From Alphaproteobacteria bacterium (lineage in GTDB: Bacteria; Pseudomonadota; Alphaproteobacteria; WRAU01; Hepatincolaceae), in contig WRAU01000001.1 of assembly GCA_009780035.1 (NCBI GenBank), forward strand, positions 62,001-126,000: DNA of 64,000 bases, in the 5' to 3' direction. A model generated the notes under the pieces. It was given only the letters and a program-made list of their open reading frames with translations. It searched no databases and was not told where the DNA came from. Every line of letters starts with the position of its first letter. Positions within the stretch are counted from its first letter, which is position 1. The position numbers and the translations under genes are program-made. Below are positions 56,613 to 64,000 of this stretch, piece after piece.

Positions 56613-57782
56613 TTAATCAATTATAACTTCGGCAATCAGCAGGTTGAAGCAATAATCCAGCCACTCTGTAAGGATTTTTATATCCTGCGGATCAACCGTA
56701 GCTCCTCCCCAAATCCTTATACCCAACGGGGCTTTTTTGTAAGATTTTATATCGTAGGCAATTTCATTTTCACTAAGATAGTCAAAAAATTTCTTCATAA
56801 AAACTTTCTGTTTTTCCTCAGGCATGGCTAAATATTTACTGTCAGTAATTTTTAAGCATAAGGCAAAGTAAGATTGTTTGGTTTCATCTTCGCATAAGAA
56901 ATCTATCCAATTTGTTTCTGCAACCCAAGACTTAATTACATTAAAGTTTTCAATCGCCCTAGCAAAACAAAATTTACTGCCTCCTTGCGATTCTGCCCAA
57001 TTAAGAGCATTAATAAAATCAATAGTGCATAAAAGCGAAGGAGTATTAATCGGGCTGCCGCCTAAAACATCATATTTAACGCTGCCGTCATAATTTTTTA
57101 AGCGATACAGCTGCGGCATAGCTCTGTTTGGTGTGAACTCTTCCAGTCTTTGAACTGCTCTTGGCGATAAAATCAGCATGCCGTGCTGGGCTTCGCCGCC
57201 TAAGCATTTCTGCCAAGAGAAAGTCAGCACATCTATTTTTTGCCAGTCAATTTTTTTAGATAATACATAAGAGGTGCTATCGGCAATAATTAATCCTTTC
57301 CTATCATTCGGTATTCGTTCAAATTCGTTAAAAACTACGCCGCTTGTGGTTCCGCATAGGGTAAATAAAACATCATGATTAGCAAAATCTGCATCCATAG
57401 TATTAGGGTATTTTCCAAAAGGCGCTATAAAAGAGCGGAGATTATTAATTTTAAGCTCATGCTCTAAATTGTGCTGCCACATGTAACCGAATGCGTCCCA
57501 AGCAATGCAGTCAACAGGGATTTTTCCAAGCAGATTCCAAATGGCAATTTCAATGGCTCCGGTGTCTGATCCTGGTGCAATAATTACTTTATAGTTTTGC
57601 GGAATATCTAAAATAATTTTAGTTTTTTCAATTAATGATTGAAAAAGCTCAGCCGCCTCAGCACTGCGGTGCGATCTGCCCAGCAGCTGATGATTAATAT
57701 CCACACTAGGAAAGGTTGGATATTTCTTAGCCGGACCCGGAGAGAATCTAACATTTTTTGGTTTTTGCGTTGGCTTGTTCAT
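56613..57782 (-). CDS. serC: Phosphoserine aminotransferase (class V)
   Basis: 389 residues of the longer SerC type found in alphaproteobacteria and methanogens. It starts with a proline-rich FSPGPAKKYP. The PLP lysine lies in SWQKCLGGEAQHGMLILSP, and the segment APGSDTGAIEIAIWNLLG matches the family. It converts 3-phosphohydroxypyruvate and glutamate to phosphoserine and 2-oxoglutarate. serA, usually adjacent in alphaproteobacteria, is not here. It ends four bases from the convergent EptA-like gene. Confidence 0.92.
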   Translation of the reverse strand: MNKPTQKPKNVRFSPGPAKKYPTFPSVDINHQLLGRSHRSAEAAELFQSLIEKTKIILDIPQNYKVIIAPGSDTGAIEIAIWNLLGKIPVDCIAWDAFGYMWQHNLEHELKINNLRSFIAPFGKYPNTMDADFANHDVLFTLCGTTSGVVFNEFERIPNDRKGLIIADSTSYVLSKKIDWQKIDVLTFSWQKCLGGEAQHGMLILSPRAVQRLEEFTPNRAMPQLYRLKNYDGSVKYDVLGGSPINTPSLLCTIDFINALNWAESQGGSKFCFARAIENFNVIKSWVAETNWIDFLCEDETKQSYFALCLKITDSKYLAMPEEKQKVFMKKFFDYLSENEIAYDIKSYKKAPLGIRIWGGATVDPQDIKILTEWLDYCFNLLIAEVIID

Positions 57783-57844
57783 GATTTACCTCTAAATTAA
57801 AATGTTATTATAGCATTTTATTAATTTGAGATAAAGAGGGGAAT

Positions 57845-58157
57845 ATTTAAGTTTGGGTAGTTTATCAGTTCCAAAAGAGAAACCCGATGGTGCGAGTGGC
57901 TGGAATCGAACCGGACTCGGACGGAGCTTGCAGGATTTAAGTTTGGGTAGTTTACCAGTTCCAAAGGGGAAACCCGATGGTGCGAGTGGCCGGAATCGAA
58001 CCGGACTCGGACGGAGCTTGCAGGATTTAAGTTTGGGTAGTTTATCAGTTCCAAAGGGGAAATCCGATGGTGCGAGTGGCCGGAATCGAACCGGACTCGG
58101 ACGGAGCTAACAGGATTTAAGTTTGGGTAGTTTATCAGTTCCAAAGGGGAAACCCGA
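57845..58157 (-). repeat. Tandem array of degenerate tRNA-Leu copies, 90-bp period
   Basis: Downstream of the intact tRNA-Leu (minus strand) lie three near-identical copies, each 86 bases with a 4-base spacer (58153-58068, 58063-57978, 57973-57888), and a fourth 5' half (57883-57845). The 3' parts (T arm, acceptor 3' strand and CCA) are identical or almost identical to the intact tRNA. The 5' parts keep GGAACTG and the anticodon-loop TTAAA but have lost acceptor and anticodon stem pairing. The fourth copy breaks off in the anticodon loop. Motif starts at 57849, 57939, 58029 and 58119 confirm the exact 90-bp period. Confidence 0.92.
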
Positions 58158-58244
58158 TGGTGCGAGTGGCCGGAATCGAACCGGCACGAGCCGAAGCTCA
58201 CAGGATTTTAAGTCCTGGGCGTCTACCAGTTCCGCCACACTCGC
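58158..58244 (-). tRNA. tRNA-Leu (anticodon UAA)
   Basis: 87 bases with encoded CCA. The acceptor GCGAGTG pairs with CACTCGC. The anticodon stem CAGGA/TCCTG encloses CTTAAAA (anticodon TAA). A long class II variable arm TGAGCTTCGGCTCG and the T arm CCGG-TTCGATT-CCGG complete it. A promoter lies upstream at 58288-58261. Confidence 0.97.
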
Positions 58245-58260
58245 TTAAATCAACATTACT

Positions 58261-58288
58261 ACTATATCAAATTTAAAAAGATTCACAA
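58261..58288 (-). promoter_or_regulatory. Promoter of tRNA-Leu and the repeat array
   Basis: On the minus strand TTGTGA (58288-58283), 16-base spacer, TATAGT (58266-58261); the tRNA begins 17 bases after the -10 box. No terminator was found between the tRNA and the pseudo copies, so they are likely co-transcribed. Confidence 0.5.
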
Positions 58289-58398
58289 CAAAAAAATATG
58301 ATTAATTAAAATTAAGCCGCATTAACCTAAATAAAATAAGATTATCCATAAAACAGTGATACGATTTTAAATGATGAAAAAAGTTTAGTTTTTCATGG

Positions 58399-58797
58399 CT
58401 ATAAAATATCACTTAGCTTGTCAATTACCTCAATATTATACGGCAAAGATGGCAGCTGCTGAATTTTTTCTAAAGAACACCATTGAATTTCTTGATTAAT
58501 TCTAGCGTAAGGAGTATTATGCCATTTTTTACAAACATAGAACAGCACAACATAATGCTTATTGTTATTTTCATATTCAGTAAATGTAAGTTTTTTAGCT
58601 GAATCTAAATCTATATCCACTCCTAATTCTTCTAAAATTTCGCGATGCAAAGCAACAATCGGTGATTCTCCATCTTCTACCTTGCCGCCAGGAAACTGCC
58701 ATAAGCCTTTAAAATTAGGGTTAGTTTCATTTTTTTCTACTAAAATTTCTTGATCTTCATTAATTAGAATGCCAATGCTTACATACACTATTTCCAT
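58399..58797 (-). CDS. mutT: NUDIX hydrolase, MutT type (8-oxo-dGTP diphosphatase)
   Basis: 132 residues from the ATG at 58797; a TTG 21 bases upstream is in frame, but AGG close to the ATG favours the shorter form. The Nudix box runs from GGKVEDGE to REILEELGVD (Gx5Ex7REUxEExGU). The preceding LWQFPGGK and the length are typical of MutT, which removes oxidised dGTP. It is adjacent to secA, a common proteobacterial neighbour, here transcribed divergently. Confidence 0.9.
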   Translation of the reverse strand: MEIVYVSIGILINEDQEILVEKNETNPNFKGLWQFPGGKVEDGESPIVALHREILEELGVDIDLDSAKKLTFTEYENNNKHYVVLFYVCKKWHNTPYARINQEIQWCSLEKIQQLPSLPYNIEVIDKLSDIL

Positions 58798-58861
58798 ATT
58801 ATACCTAAAAATCCTCAAAATTTTAAAAATTTTATATTAATTACTGATAGTATAATCTATA

Positions 58862-58890
58862 TTGTAAATAGTTTAAATATGTTTTATACT
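58862..58890 (+). promoter_or_regulatory. Promoter of secA
   Basis: TTGTAA (58862-58867) and TATACT (58885-58890) with 17-base spacing, 38 bases before the secA start. Confidence 0.5.
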
Positions 58891-58927
58891 TTAAGCGCTT
58901 TTAATTGTAGTTTTTAATAGGTAATGA

Positions 58928-61528
58928 ATGTTAAGCGTAAAAAATTTATTTTATAAAAATCCTAACGATAAAATTCTAAAAAAATATCAGCCGTTTGTGG
59001 TAAAAATCAACGCTTTAGAAAGTGCTATGGAAGGATTAACAGATAGCGAACTAAAACAGAAAACTACAGAATTTAAAGATAGAATCAAAAGCGGCACCAC
59101 ACTGAATCAAATATTGCCAGAAGCCTTTGCGGTTGTGCGCGAGGCATCTAAAAGAGTTTTAGGATTGCGGCATTTTGATGTGCAGCTTATGGGCGGTATT
59201 ACTCTGCATAATACCATGATTGCTGAAATGCTTACAGGGGAAGGAAAAACCTTAGTTTCAACTTTGCCGGCTTATTTAAACGCCCTAGAAGAGAAAGGCG
59301 TTCATATAATTACAGTGAACGATTATCTTGCCAAGCGGGATTCTCAAAACATGGGCAAGGTTTTTAATTTTTTAGGATTAACCGTAGGTTTAGTAATTGC
59401 AGAAACCGCTGAGGAAGATAGGCAGGCAGCTTATGCTTGCGATATTACCTACGGCACAAATAATGAGTTTGGCTTTGATTATCTGCGCGATAACATGAAG
59501 CTGGCAGTAAGCGATATTGTGCAGCGTCCGTTTAACTATGCCATTGTCGATGAGATAGATTCCATTTTAATTGATGAAGCAAGAACTCCCTTAATAATCT
59601 CTGGTGCTAGTGATGATAGAACCGAGTTCTATAAAATTGCTGACGGTTTTGTAAAATTTTTCACAAAAGTTGAAGATTTTGAAGTAGATGAAAAGCATAA
59701 AACCATTAATATGACAGAAAAAGGCTTAGAAAAAGTTGAAAAACTTTTAAGCAAAGCCGGCTTAATAATGAATGGCTCGCTGTTTGATCCGCAGAATATT
59801 CAGCTTTATCATTTTATTACCCAAGCCTTGCGCAGCCATCATCTATTTAAGCTGGAAGTTGACTACATTGTTAAAGAAGGGCAGGTGGTAATTATTGATG
59901 AGTTCACAGGAAGAATGATGGACGGGCGTAGATTCTCTGATGGTTTGCATCAAGCCTTAGAAGCAAAAGAGGGTTTAAAAGTGCGCCAGGAAAATCAAAC
60001 CCTAGCCTCTATTACCTATCAAAACTATTTTAAAATGTATCCAAAACTATCGGGCATGACAGGCACAGCCATGACAGAGCAAACCGAGTTCGTAGAAATT
60101 TATGGTTTAAAAGTGGTGGCAATTCCATCTAACATGCCGGTTGCCCGTAAAGATACTAATGACGAAATTTATCTTACCTATAAAGATAAAGAAAATGCCA
60201 TCGTGCAAAAAGTTCAAGAATGCTACAATGCAGGACAGCCGGTGCTTATAGGAACTGTAAGCATTGAAAAATCTGAAGCCTTAAGCCATGCTTTGCAGAA
60301 GGCAAAAATTCCCCACAATATTCTTAATGCTAAGCATCATGAAAAAGAAGCCTATATTATTGCACAGGCTGGCAAAGTTAAGGCTATTACTATTGCTACC
60401 AATATGGCGGGTCGGGGAACAGATATTCAGCTTGGCGGTAATGCTGATATGCTAATTCAGCAGGAAATTCTTGAAGGCATGAGCGAAGAGGAAGTGCTTA
60501 ATAAAATTGAAAGCATTACTAAGCAAGTGCGTGCAGATAAAGAAACCGTAGTGGCAGCCGGCGGCTTATGCGTAATAGGCACAGAAAGGCATGAAAGCAG
60601 AAGGATTGATAATCAGCTGCGCGGTCGTAGCGGCAGGCAGGGTGAGCCTGGTTCTTCAAAATTTTATATTTGCTTAGAAGACGATTTAATGCGAATATTC
60701 GGTTCTAACAAACTTGAAGGGGCTTTAAAAAAACTAGGGTTTAAAGAGGGTGAAGCCATATCGCATCCTATGATTTCTAAGGCGATTGAAAAAGCCCAAA
60801 AGAAAGTAGAGCAATACAACTTTGAAGTGCGGAAAAATCTGTTAAAATTTGATAATGTAATTAACGAACAGCGTCAAATTATTTATGAACAAAGAAAGCA
60901 GTTCATGCTAGGGCAGATTGATATTATGGGTATGTTTTATGCTAATTTAGAAGAGGTAAGCGATAATGTGCTGGAAATGCACTGCCCAGAAGACACGCAT
61001 CGTGAAAACTGGAATTTAAACTCTCTGCGGGCAGATTTACTGCGGATTTTTAATATAGACGACGCTAATTTAGAAAAAGTTTTAATTGAAGAAGCGGCTA
61101 GCCTTGAAGAATTTCAAGAAAATATAATTAATAAGTGCAAAGAAGGTTTGAAACAGAAAATAGATTTAGTAGGCGAAGAAAATTTTATTAATGTGCTGAA
61201 AGATATAACTTTGCAGCTGCTGGATAATGCTTGGAAAAGAAATCTGCTAGAGCTGGATTATGTGCGGGGCTCAATTAACCTAAGGGCTTATGCCAATAAA
61301 GATCCCTTTAACGAGTATCAAAAAGAATCATTTTATTTGTTTAAAAATATGCTGGCAGAATTTAAAGAAAGGGAAATTAGCGTAATTAACCATCTGCAAT
61401 TTAGACTTGAACCTGCAGCATCGCAGCCGCAGGAAAATTTGCCGCCCATAGATTTTTCTAAAGTAGGCAGGAATGATCCTTGTCCTTGCGGTTCGGGTAA
61501 GAAATTCAAGCAATGCCACGGGAGATAA
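58928..61528 (+). CDS. secA: Preprotein translocase ATPase SecA
   Basis: 866 residues. The Walker A MLTGEGKTLVS is at residues 101-111, the DEAD-box motif appears as VDEIDSILIDEART, and the helicase motifs NMAGRGTDIQLGG and QLRGRSGRQGEPG follow. The C-terminal zinc finger CPCGSGKKFKQCHG binds SecB or ribosomes. It drives export of unfolded proteins through SecYEG. The last two codons and the stop lie at the edge of a palindromic element. Confidence 0.98.
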   Translation: MLSVKNLFYKNPNDKILKKYQPFVVKINALESAMEGLTDSELKQKTTEFKDRIKSGTTLNQILPEAFAVVREASKRVLGLRHFDVQLMGGITLHNTMIAEMLTGEGKTLVSTLPAYLNALEEKGVHIITVNDYLAKRDSQNMGKVFNFLGLTVGLVIAETAEEDRQAAYACDITYGTNNEFGFDYLRDNMKLAVSDIVQRPFNYAIVDEIDSILIDEARTPLIISGASDDRTEFYKIADGFVKFFTKVEDFEVDEKHKTINMTEKGLEKVEKLLSKAGLIMNGSLFDPQNIQLYHFITQALRSHHLFKLEVDYIVKEGQVVIIDEFTGRMMDGRRFSDGLHQALEAKEGLKVRQENQTLASITYQNYFKMYPKLSGMTGTAMTEQTEFVEIYGLKVVAIPSNMPVARKDTNDEIYLTYKDKENAIVQKVQECYNAGQPVLIGTVSIEKSEALSHALQKAKIPHNILNAKHHEKEAYIIAQAGKVKAITIATNMAGRGTDIQLGGNADMLIQQEILEGMSEEEVLNKIESITKQVRADKETVVAAGGLCVIGTERHESRRIDNQLRGRSGRQGEPGSSKFYICLEDDLMRIFGSNKLEGALKKLGFKEGEAISHPMISKAIEKAQKKVEQYNFEVRKNLLKFDNVINEQRQIIYEQRKQFMLGQIDIMGMFYANLEEVSDNVLEMHCPEDTHRENWNLNSLRADLLRIFNIDDANLEKVLIEEAASLEEFQENIINKCKEGLKQKIDLVGEENFINVLKDITLQLLDNAWKRNLLELDYVRGSINLRAYANKDPFNEYQKESFYLFKNMLAEFKEREISVINHLQFRLEPAASQPQENLPPIDFSKVGRNDPCPCGSGKKFKQCHGR

Positions 61529-61610
61529 GTCTGTAGTGCTTTCCCCCTTACATATGTTTAATATGTTACGGGGAAAAGCTCATAGTATCAAGCTCACCAC
61601 AGACTTATCT
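61523..61610. repeat. Palindromic element, family P (diverged copy), overlapping the secA stop
   Basis: Perfect 12-bp outer arms AGATAAGTCTGT (61523-61534) and ACAGACTTATCT (61599-61610). The inner arm is GCTTTCCCC with GGGGAAAAGC, and the core is CATAT/ATATG. Inner blocks align with the family P copies (cccct...acggg and the 3' ctcatagtatcaagct). The secA stop codon (61526-61528) lies inside the left arm. Followed by CTTTT, so it may also act as a terminator. Confidence 0.72.
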
Positions 61611-61660
61611 CTTTTGGAAGTAAGGTTCTTTTGGCTTTAATCGGTGTCATAAGGAAAAAA

Positions 61661-62143
61661 ATGCCATTTAATAATGTTGATTATTTTATTTTGTTTCTTA
61701 GTTTTTTCAGCATTTATACTGCTGGAAAAAATGGTTTGCTGGCAGAGTTTATTGGCGGCGTTTCTATGGTGTTGGCGCTTAGCATTACTTATATTTTCGG
61801 CAGCCGGATTGAAGAAAAAATTATGGAGGTAATAGGAGTTAAATTTATCAGCATGATATTTTCTTATGCGGTAATTTTTATTGTGCTTCTTAGTTTGCTG
61901 TATTACATTATGAATTTAATTGTGCCGAAACATTTTGTAAAAACTTCAACCGATAGAATCCTTGGAGCTTTATTCGGTGCTTTTAAGTTTTTTGTGCTGT
62001 TCTTGATTTTTGTTTATGTGCTTAATTTGTTGTTTCCTATTTATTCTCAGCCTGATATACTGCGGGAATCTTATTTAAAAACCCTTGCTGATAATATACT
62101 TTCCAGCGGAATTATGCAATACCTTCAAGACATAATAAAATAG
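61661..62143 (+). CDS. cvpA: CvpA family membrane protein
   Basis: 160 residues from the ATG at 61661, supported by AAGGA at 61651-61655; an upstream in-frame TTG is less likely. There are four hydrophobic segments, the N-terminal NNVDYFILFLSFFSIYTAGKNG and the late STDRILGALFGAFKFF, as in the CvpA/colicin V production family. The function is poorly defined, linked to envelope stress tolerance and, in E. coli, colicin V export and purF expression. Confidence 0.85.
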   Translation: MPFNNVDYFILFLSFFSIYTAGKNGLLAEFIGGVSMVLALSITYIFGSRIEEKIMEVIGVKFISMIFSYAVIFIVLLSLLYYIMNLIVPKHFVKTSTDRILGALFGAFKFFVLFLIFVYVLNLLFPIYSQPDILRESYLKTLADNILSSGIMQYLQDIIK

Positions 62144-62237
62144 TTGATTTATAAAATCCTAGTGGAAATTAATTATAAACAATGCTATAATAAATAAGGT
62201 TATTAGAACTTGAATAATTAAGTCTTATGGTGAGTTG

Positions 62238-62861
62238 ATGCTGCATACATATAATATTTTTAACACATTCCTTCTTGCATTTTTTGCATTTTTTGCTACA
62301 GTTTCGCCTTTAAATGTCTTGATTGTTTTTATGTCATCTACAGGGAAATACTCCTCTGAAGAAAGAAAAAAGATTGCTATAAAATCTATAACGGTAGCCT
62401 CTATAGTTTTGGTAGTGTGTATGCTTTTTGGCATAGTTGTTTTTAGATTCCTAGGAATAGAGCTTCACTCAATTAGAACTGCCGGCGGAATTTTGCTATT
62501 GCTTACAGCCATAGGCATGATGTTCGGGGAAGACAAAGAAAGCGTAGATATTTCTCCTACTAAAAAAGATATTTCAATTTTTCCTATGGCAGTTCCAATA
62601 ATTGCAGGACCAGCTGGAATTACCACAAGCATGCTGGTTTTTCAAAGCTATTCTGACATACTGTTAAAAATGAGTGTATTCGCAGCTCTTGTAAGCAATT
62701 TGGTATTAACGATGGTTTTATTATTGCTTTCTGATAAAATTATTACTAAAATTAAAAAGTCGGTTATGGAAGTTTTTTTAAGAATAGCCGGATTAATTCT
62801 AGCAAGTTTAGCAGTTCAATTTATTTTTGATGGCATTCGTGCCGCCAAAATTTTTAGTTAA
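62238..62861 (+). CDS. MarC family integral membrane protein
   Basis: 207 residues from the ATG at 62238 with GGTGA just upstream. Six membrane segments in two halves. The family marks are AFFATVSPLNVLIVFMS near the start, IRTAGGILLLLTAIGMM and PIIAGPAGITTSMLV. MarC proteins are of unknown function despite the historical antibiotic-resistance name. It lies 14 bases before a TPR gene. Confidence 0.88.
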   Translation: MLHTYNIFNTFLLAFFAFFATVSPLNVLIVFMSSTGKYSSEERKKIAIKSITVASIVLVVCMLFGIVVFRFLGIELHSIRTAGGILLLLTAIGMMFGEDKESVDISPTKKDISIFPMAVPIIAGPAGITTSMLVFQSYSDILLKMSVFAALVSNLVLTMVLLLLSDKIITKIKKSVMEVFLRIAGLILASLAVQFIFDGIRAAKIFS

Positions 62862-62875
62862 TTTAGGATTAAATA

Positions 62876-63562
62876 ATGGAAAATAAAGAAAAAGAAGATA
62901 GTTCTTTTATTAAAGAAATAGAAAAAGACATTAAAAGAGATAGGCTTATTAAGGCTTTTTTGGTTTATAAGAAATTTGTTATTATCGGCACAATAATATT
63001 AGCTACTATGTTTGCTGTTTATTATGGCACAGAAACTATGCACCAAATGAAAGCCGATAAAAACTCTGTGGTGTTTTCTGAAGTTAAAGACGCCATGAGC
63101 GCCGGTGATTTGCCTAAAGCATTAATTCTGCTAGATCAGCTTATAAATCAAGGAACTGACGGCTATGTTTTTGTTTCATATTTAGAAAAAGTTAATATTC
63201 TTATGGCGCAGGGTAAAACTCAAGATGCGCTTAATACTCTTAAAGAAGCTGCTAAGGTGGTTTCTTTGCCAAGCTATTATAAAGATATGTTAAAATCTTT
63301 AGAATTTATGGCTAGAATGAACAACAATGAAGGTGAAGATTTAGCCCAGCTAGCTAGTGATATAAAAGCTAACTTAAGAAATGATGATCCCTTTTATTTT
63401 CATAATTTAGAAATGTATGCGGCAACCCTTTTTATGCTAAATCAGTATGAAGAATCTTTAAAAACATATACAATGATTATCGAAGCGCAGGGCGATAATA
63501 TCCCTGCTGATATAAAAGCAAGAGCGAAAAGAGCAAAATCTGTCCTTGTTAGCCTAAAATAA
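62876..63562 (+). CDS. YfgM-like tetratricopeptide membrane protein
   Basis: 228 residues. A charged cytoplasmic N-terminus, one membrane segment (about residues 34-50, FVIIGTIILATMFAVYY) and a periplasmic TPR-like helical domain (residues 65-225) match the YfgM/DUF2133 layout. YfgM associates with SecYEG and periplasmic chaperones in E. coli. In many proteobacteria it precedes bamB and der, and a BamB-like gene follows here. Confidence 0.82.
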   Translation: MENKEKEDSSFIKEIEKDIKRDRLIKAFLVYKKFVIIGTIILATMFAVYYGTETMHQMKADKNSVVFSEVKDAMSAGDLPKALILLDQLINQGTDGYVFVSYLEKVNILMAQGKTQDALNTLKEAAKVVSLPSYYKDMLKSLEFMARMNNNEGEDLAQLASDIKANLRNDDPFYFHNLEMYAATLFMLNQYEESLKTYTMIIEAQGDNIPADIKARAKRAKSVLVSLK

Positions 63563-63601
63563 TAAACAGGGTTCTCTCAAAATTGACGAGAGTGAGATTG
63601 C

Positions 63602-64000
63602 ATGATTATTAAACTTTATAAAAAAATATTTTTTACCTTGTTTTTCTTAGGTATTTTCACTCAGCCTATATTGGCTGCAAATGAGAATTGGGAGCAGCTT
63701 TATTCTCGTGTTGATGCCATTATGCCAAAGATTTCTTTTATGAATATTAATGCCGATAAAGGCTTAGAAACCATGCGGATTTCTAAGTTTGATGTAGGGC
63801 GCTCTTATCGCGGCAATAAAAGACCGCCGAATATTCTTATTAAAGATGGTTTCCTTTATATGCTGGATTCTAATAATACCATTGCTGTATTTTCTTTAGA
63901 TAGAAGACGCGTAATTAAAAGGTTTCCGCTAAGAGAACAGCGGCGTGCGACTGCTTCTGGCATGGCAGTTTACGAAAATAATCTTTATATAACTTTTGAA
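63602..64000 (+). CDS. bamB: BamB-like PQQ-repeat beta-propeller protein, N-terminal part
   Basis: 133 codons visible, cut by the right window edge. A signal peptide (about residues 1-26, ending ILAA) is followed by the start of a beta propeller: FDVGRSYRGNKRPPNILIKDG, FLYMLDSNNTIAVFSLD and SGMAVYENNLYITFE. There is no lipobox cysteine in the visible part, unlike E. coli BamB. Position after a YfgM-like gene supports the call. BamB scaffolds BamA in outer membrane protein assembly. Confidence 0.72.
   Translation, partial: MIIKLYKKIFFTLFFLGIFTQPILAANENWEQLYSRVDAIMPKISFMNINADKGLETMRISKFDVGRSYRGNKRPPNILIKDGFLYMLDSNNTIAVFSLDRRRVIKRFPLREQRRATASGMAVYENNLYITFE

Noticed and set aside
57821-58201. 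Open reading frames of 126 codons (minus) and 85 codons (plus, 57853-58110) with internal repeats
   Set aside because: They arise because the pseudo-tRNA unit is 90 bases, a multiple of three, without stops in these frames. They translate tRNA sequence and show no protein features.
57845-58244. CRISPR array
   Set aside because: The repeated unit is contiguous with no variable spacers, and it matches tRNA-Leu; no cas genes are nearby.

Overview
The window is AT-rich and gene-dense, and most reading frames lie on the + strand. It looks like a chromosomal segment of an alphaproteobacterium, probably Rickettsiales or a related intracellular or host-associated lineage. Support for this: the F1 ATPase block in the order atpH-A-G-D-C; dxr-rseP-bamA; a BamF-like (DUF3035) lipoprotein followed by an M16 protease pair; yqeY-dnaG-rpoD; and many short dispersed palindromes of the kind common in Rickettsiales. 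The genome is not extremely reduced. It keeps a complete meso-DAP peptidoglycan pathway and division cluster, a cystine carrier, a polyol dehydrogenase and some accessory genes. The exact taxon cannot be fixed from the sequence alone.

Layout. 1-1132: end of priA. 1310-6433: F1 ATP synthase operon, with a palindromic element between atpD and atpC. 6841-8442: solitary mannitol dehydrogenase family gene. 8694-13839: dxr, rseP, bamA and a GNAT acetyltransferase. 13919-16682 (minus): disulfide reductase and cystine carrier, a thiol/disulfide pair. 16861-18094: HAD phosphatase and SDR, preceded by a 42-bp tandem duplication. 18263-20835: ettA and ribF. 20858-22788: a two-gene insertion (DinD-like protein plus a HEPN-like/zinc-ribbon protein) that splits ribF from ileS-lspA. 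26125-29309: DUF3035 lipoprotein and two M16 proteins. 29467-29968: rnpB, carrying a palindromic element inside a core junction. 30094-48971: the dcw cluster rsmH-ftsL-ftsI-murE-murF-mraY-murD-[3TM protein, ImmA-like protease]-ftsW-murG-murC-murB-ddl-ftsQ-ftsA-ftsZ. 49168-54175: greA (minus), then yqeY-dnaG-rpoD. 54286-54362: tRNA with CAU anticodon. 54393-57782: polyprenol kinase-like protein, EptA-like transferase and serC (minus). 57845-58244: tRNA-Leu(UAA) followed by a tandem array of degenerate tRNA-Leu copies. 58399-61528: mutT (minus) and secA. 61661-64000: cvpA, marC, a YfgM-like TPR protein and the start of a BamB-like gene.

Functionally the core blocks cover ATP synthesis, isoprenoid/undecaprenyl supply (dxr), peptidoglycan precursor synthesis, division (FtsL/I/W/Q/A/Z), outer-membrane assembly (BamA, BamF-like, BamB-like, RseP) and the replication/transcription starters DnaG and RpoD. 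The unusual material is (i) the pseudo-tRNA-Leu tandem array, (ii) a palindromic repeat family that sits directly after several stop codons and has entered rnpB, (iii) REP-like palindromes, one of which carries a consensus promoter and one of which supplies the rsmH start region, and (iv) two small accessory operons inserted into otherwise conserved gene clusters. No insertion sequence, transposase, prophage or CRISPR array was seen.
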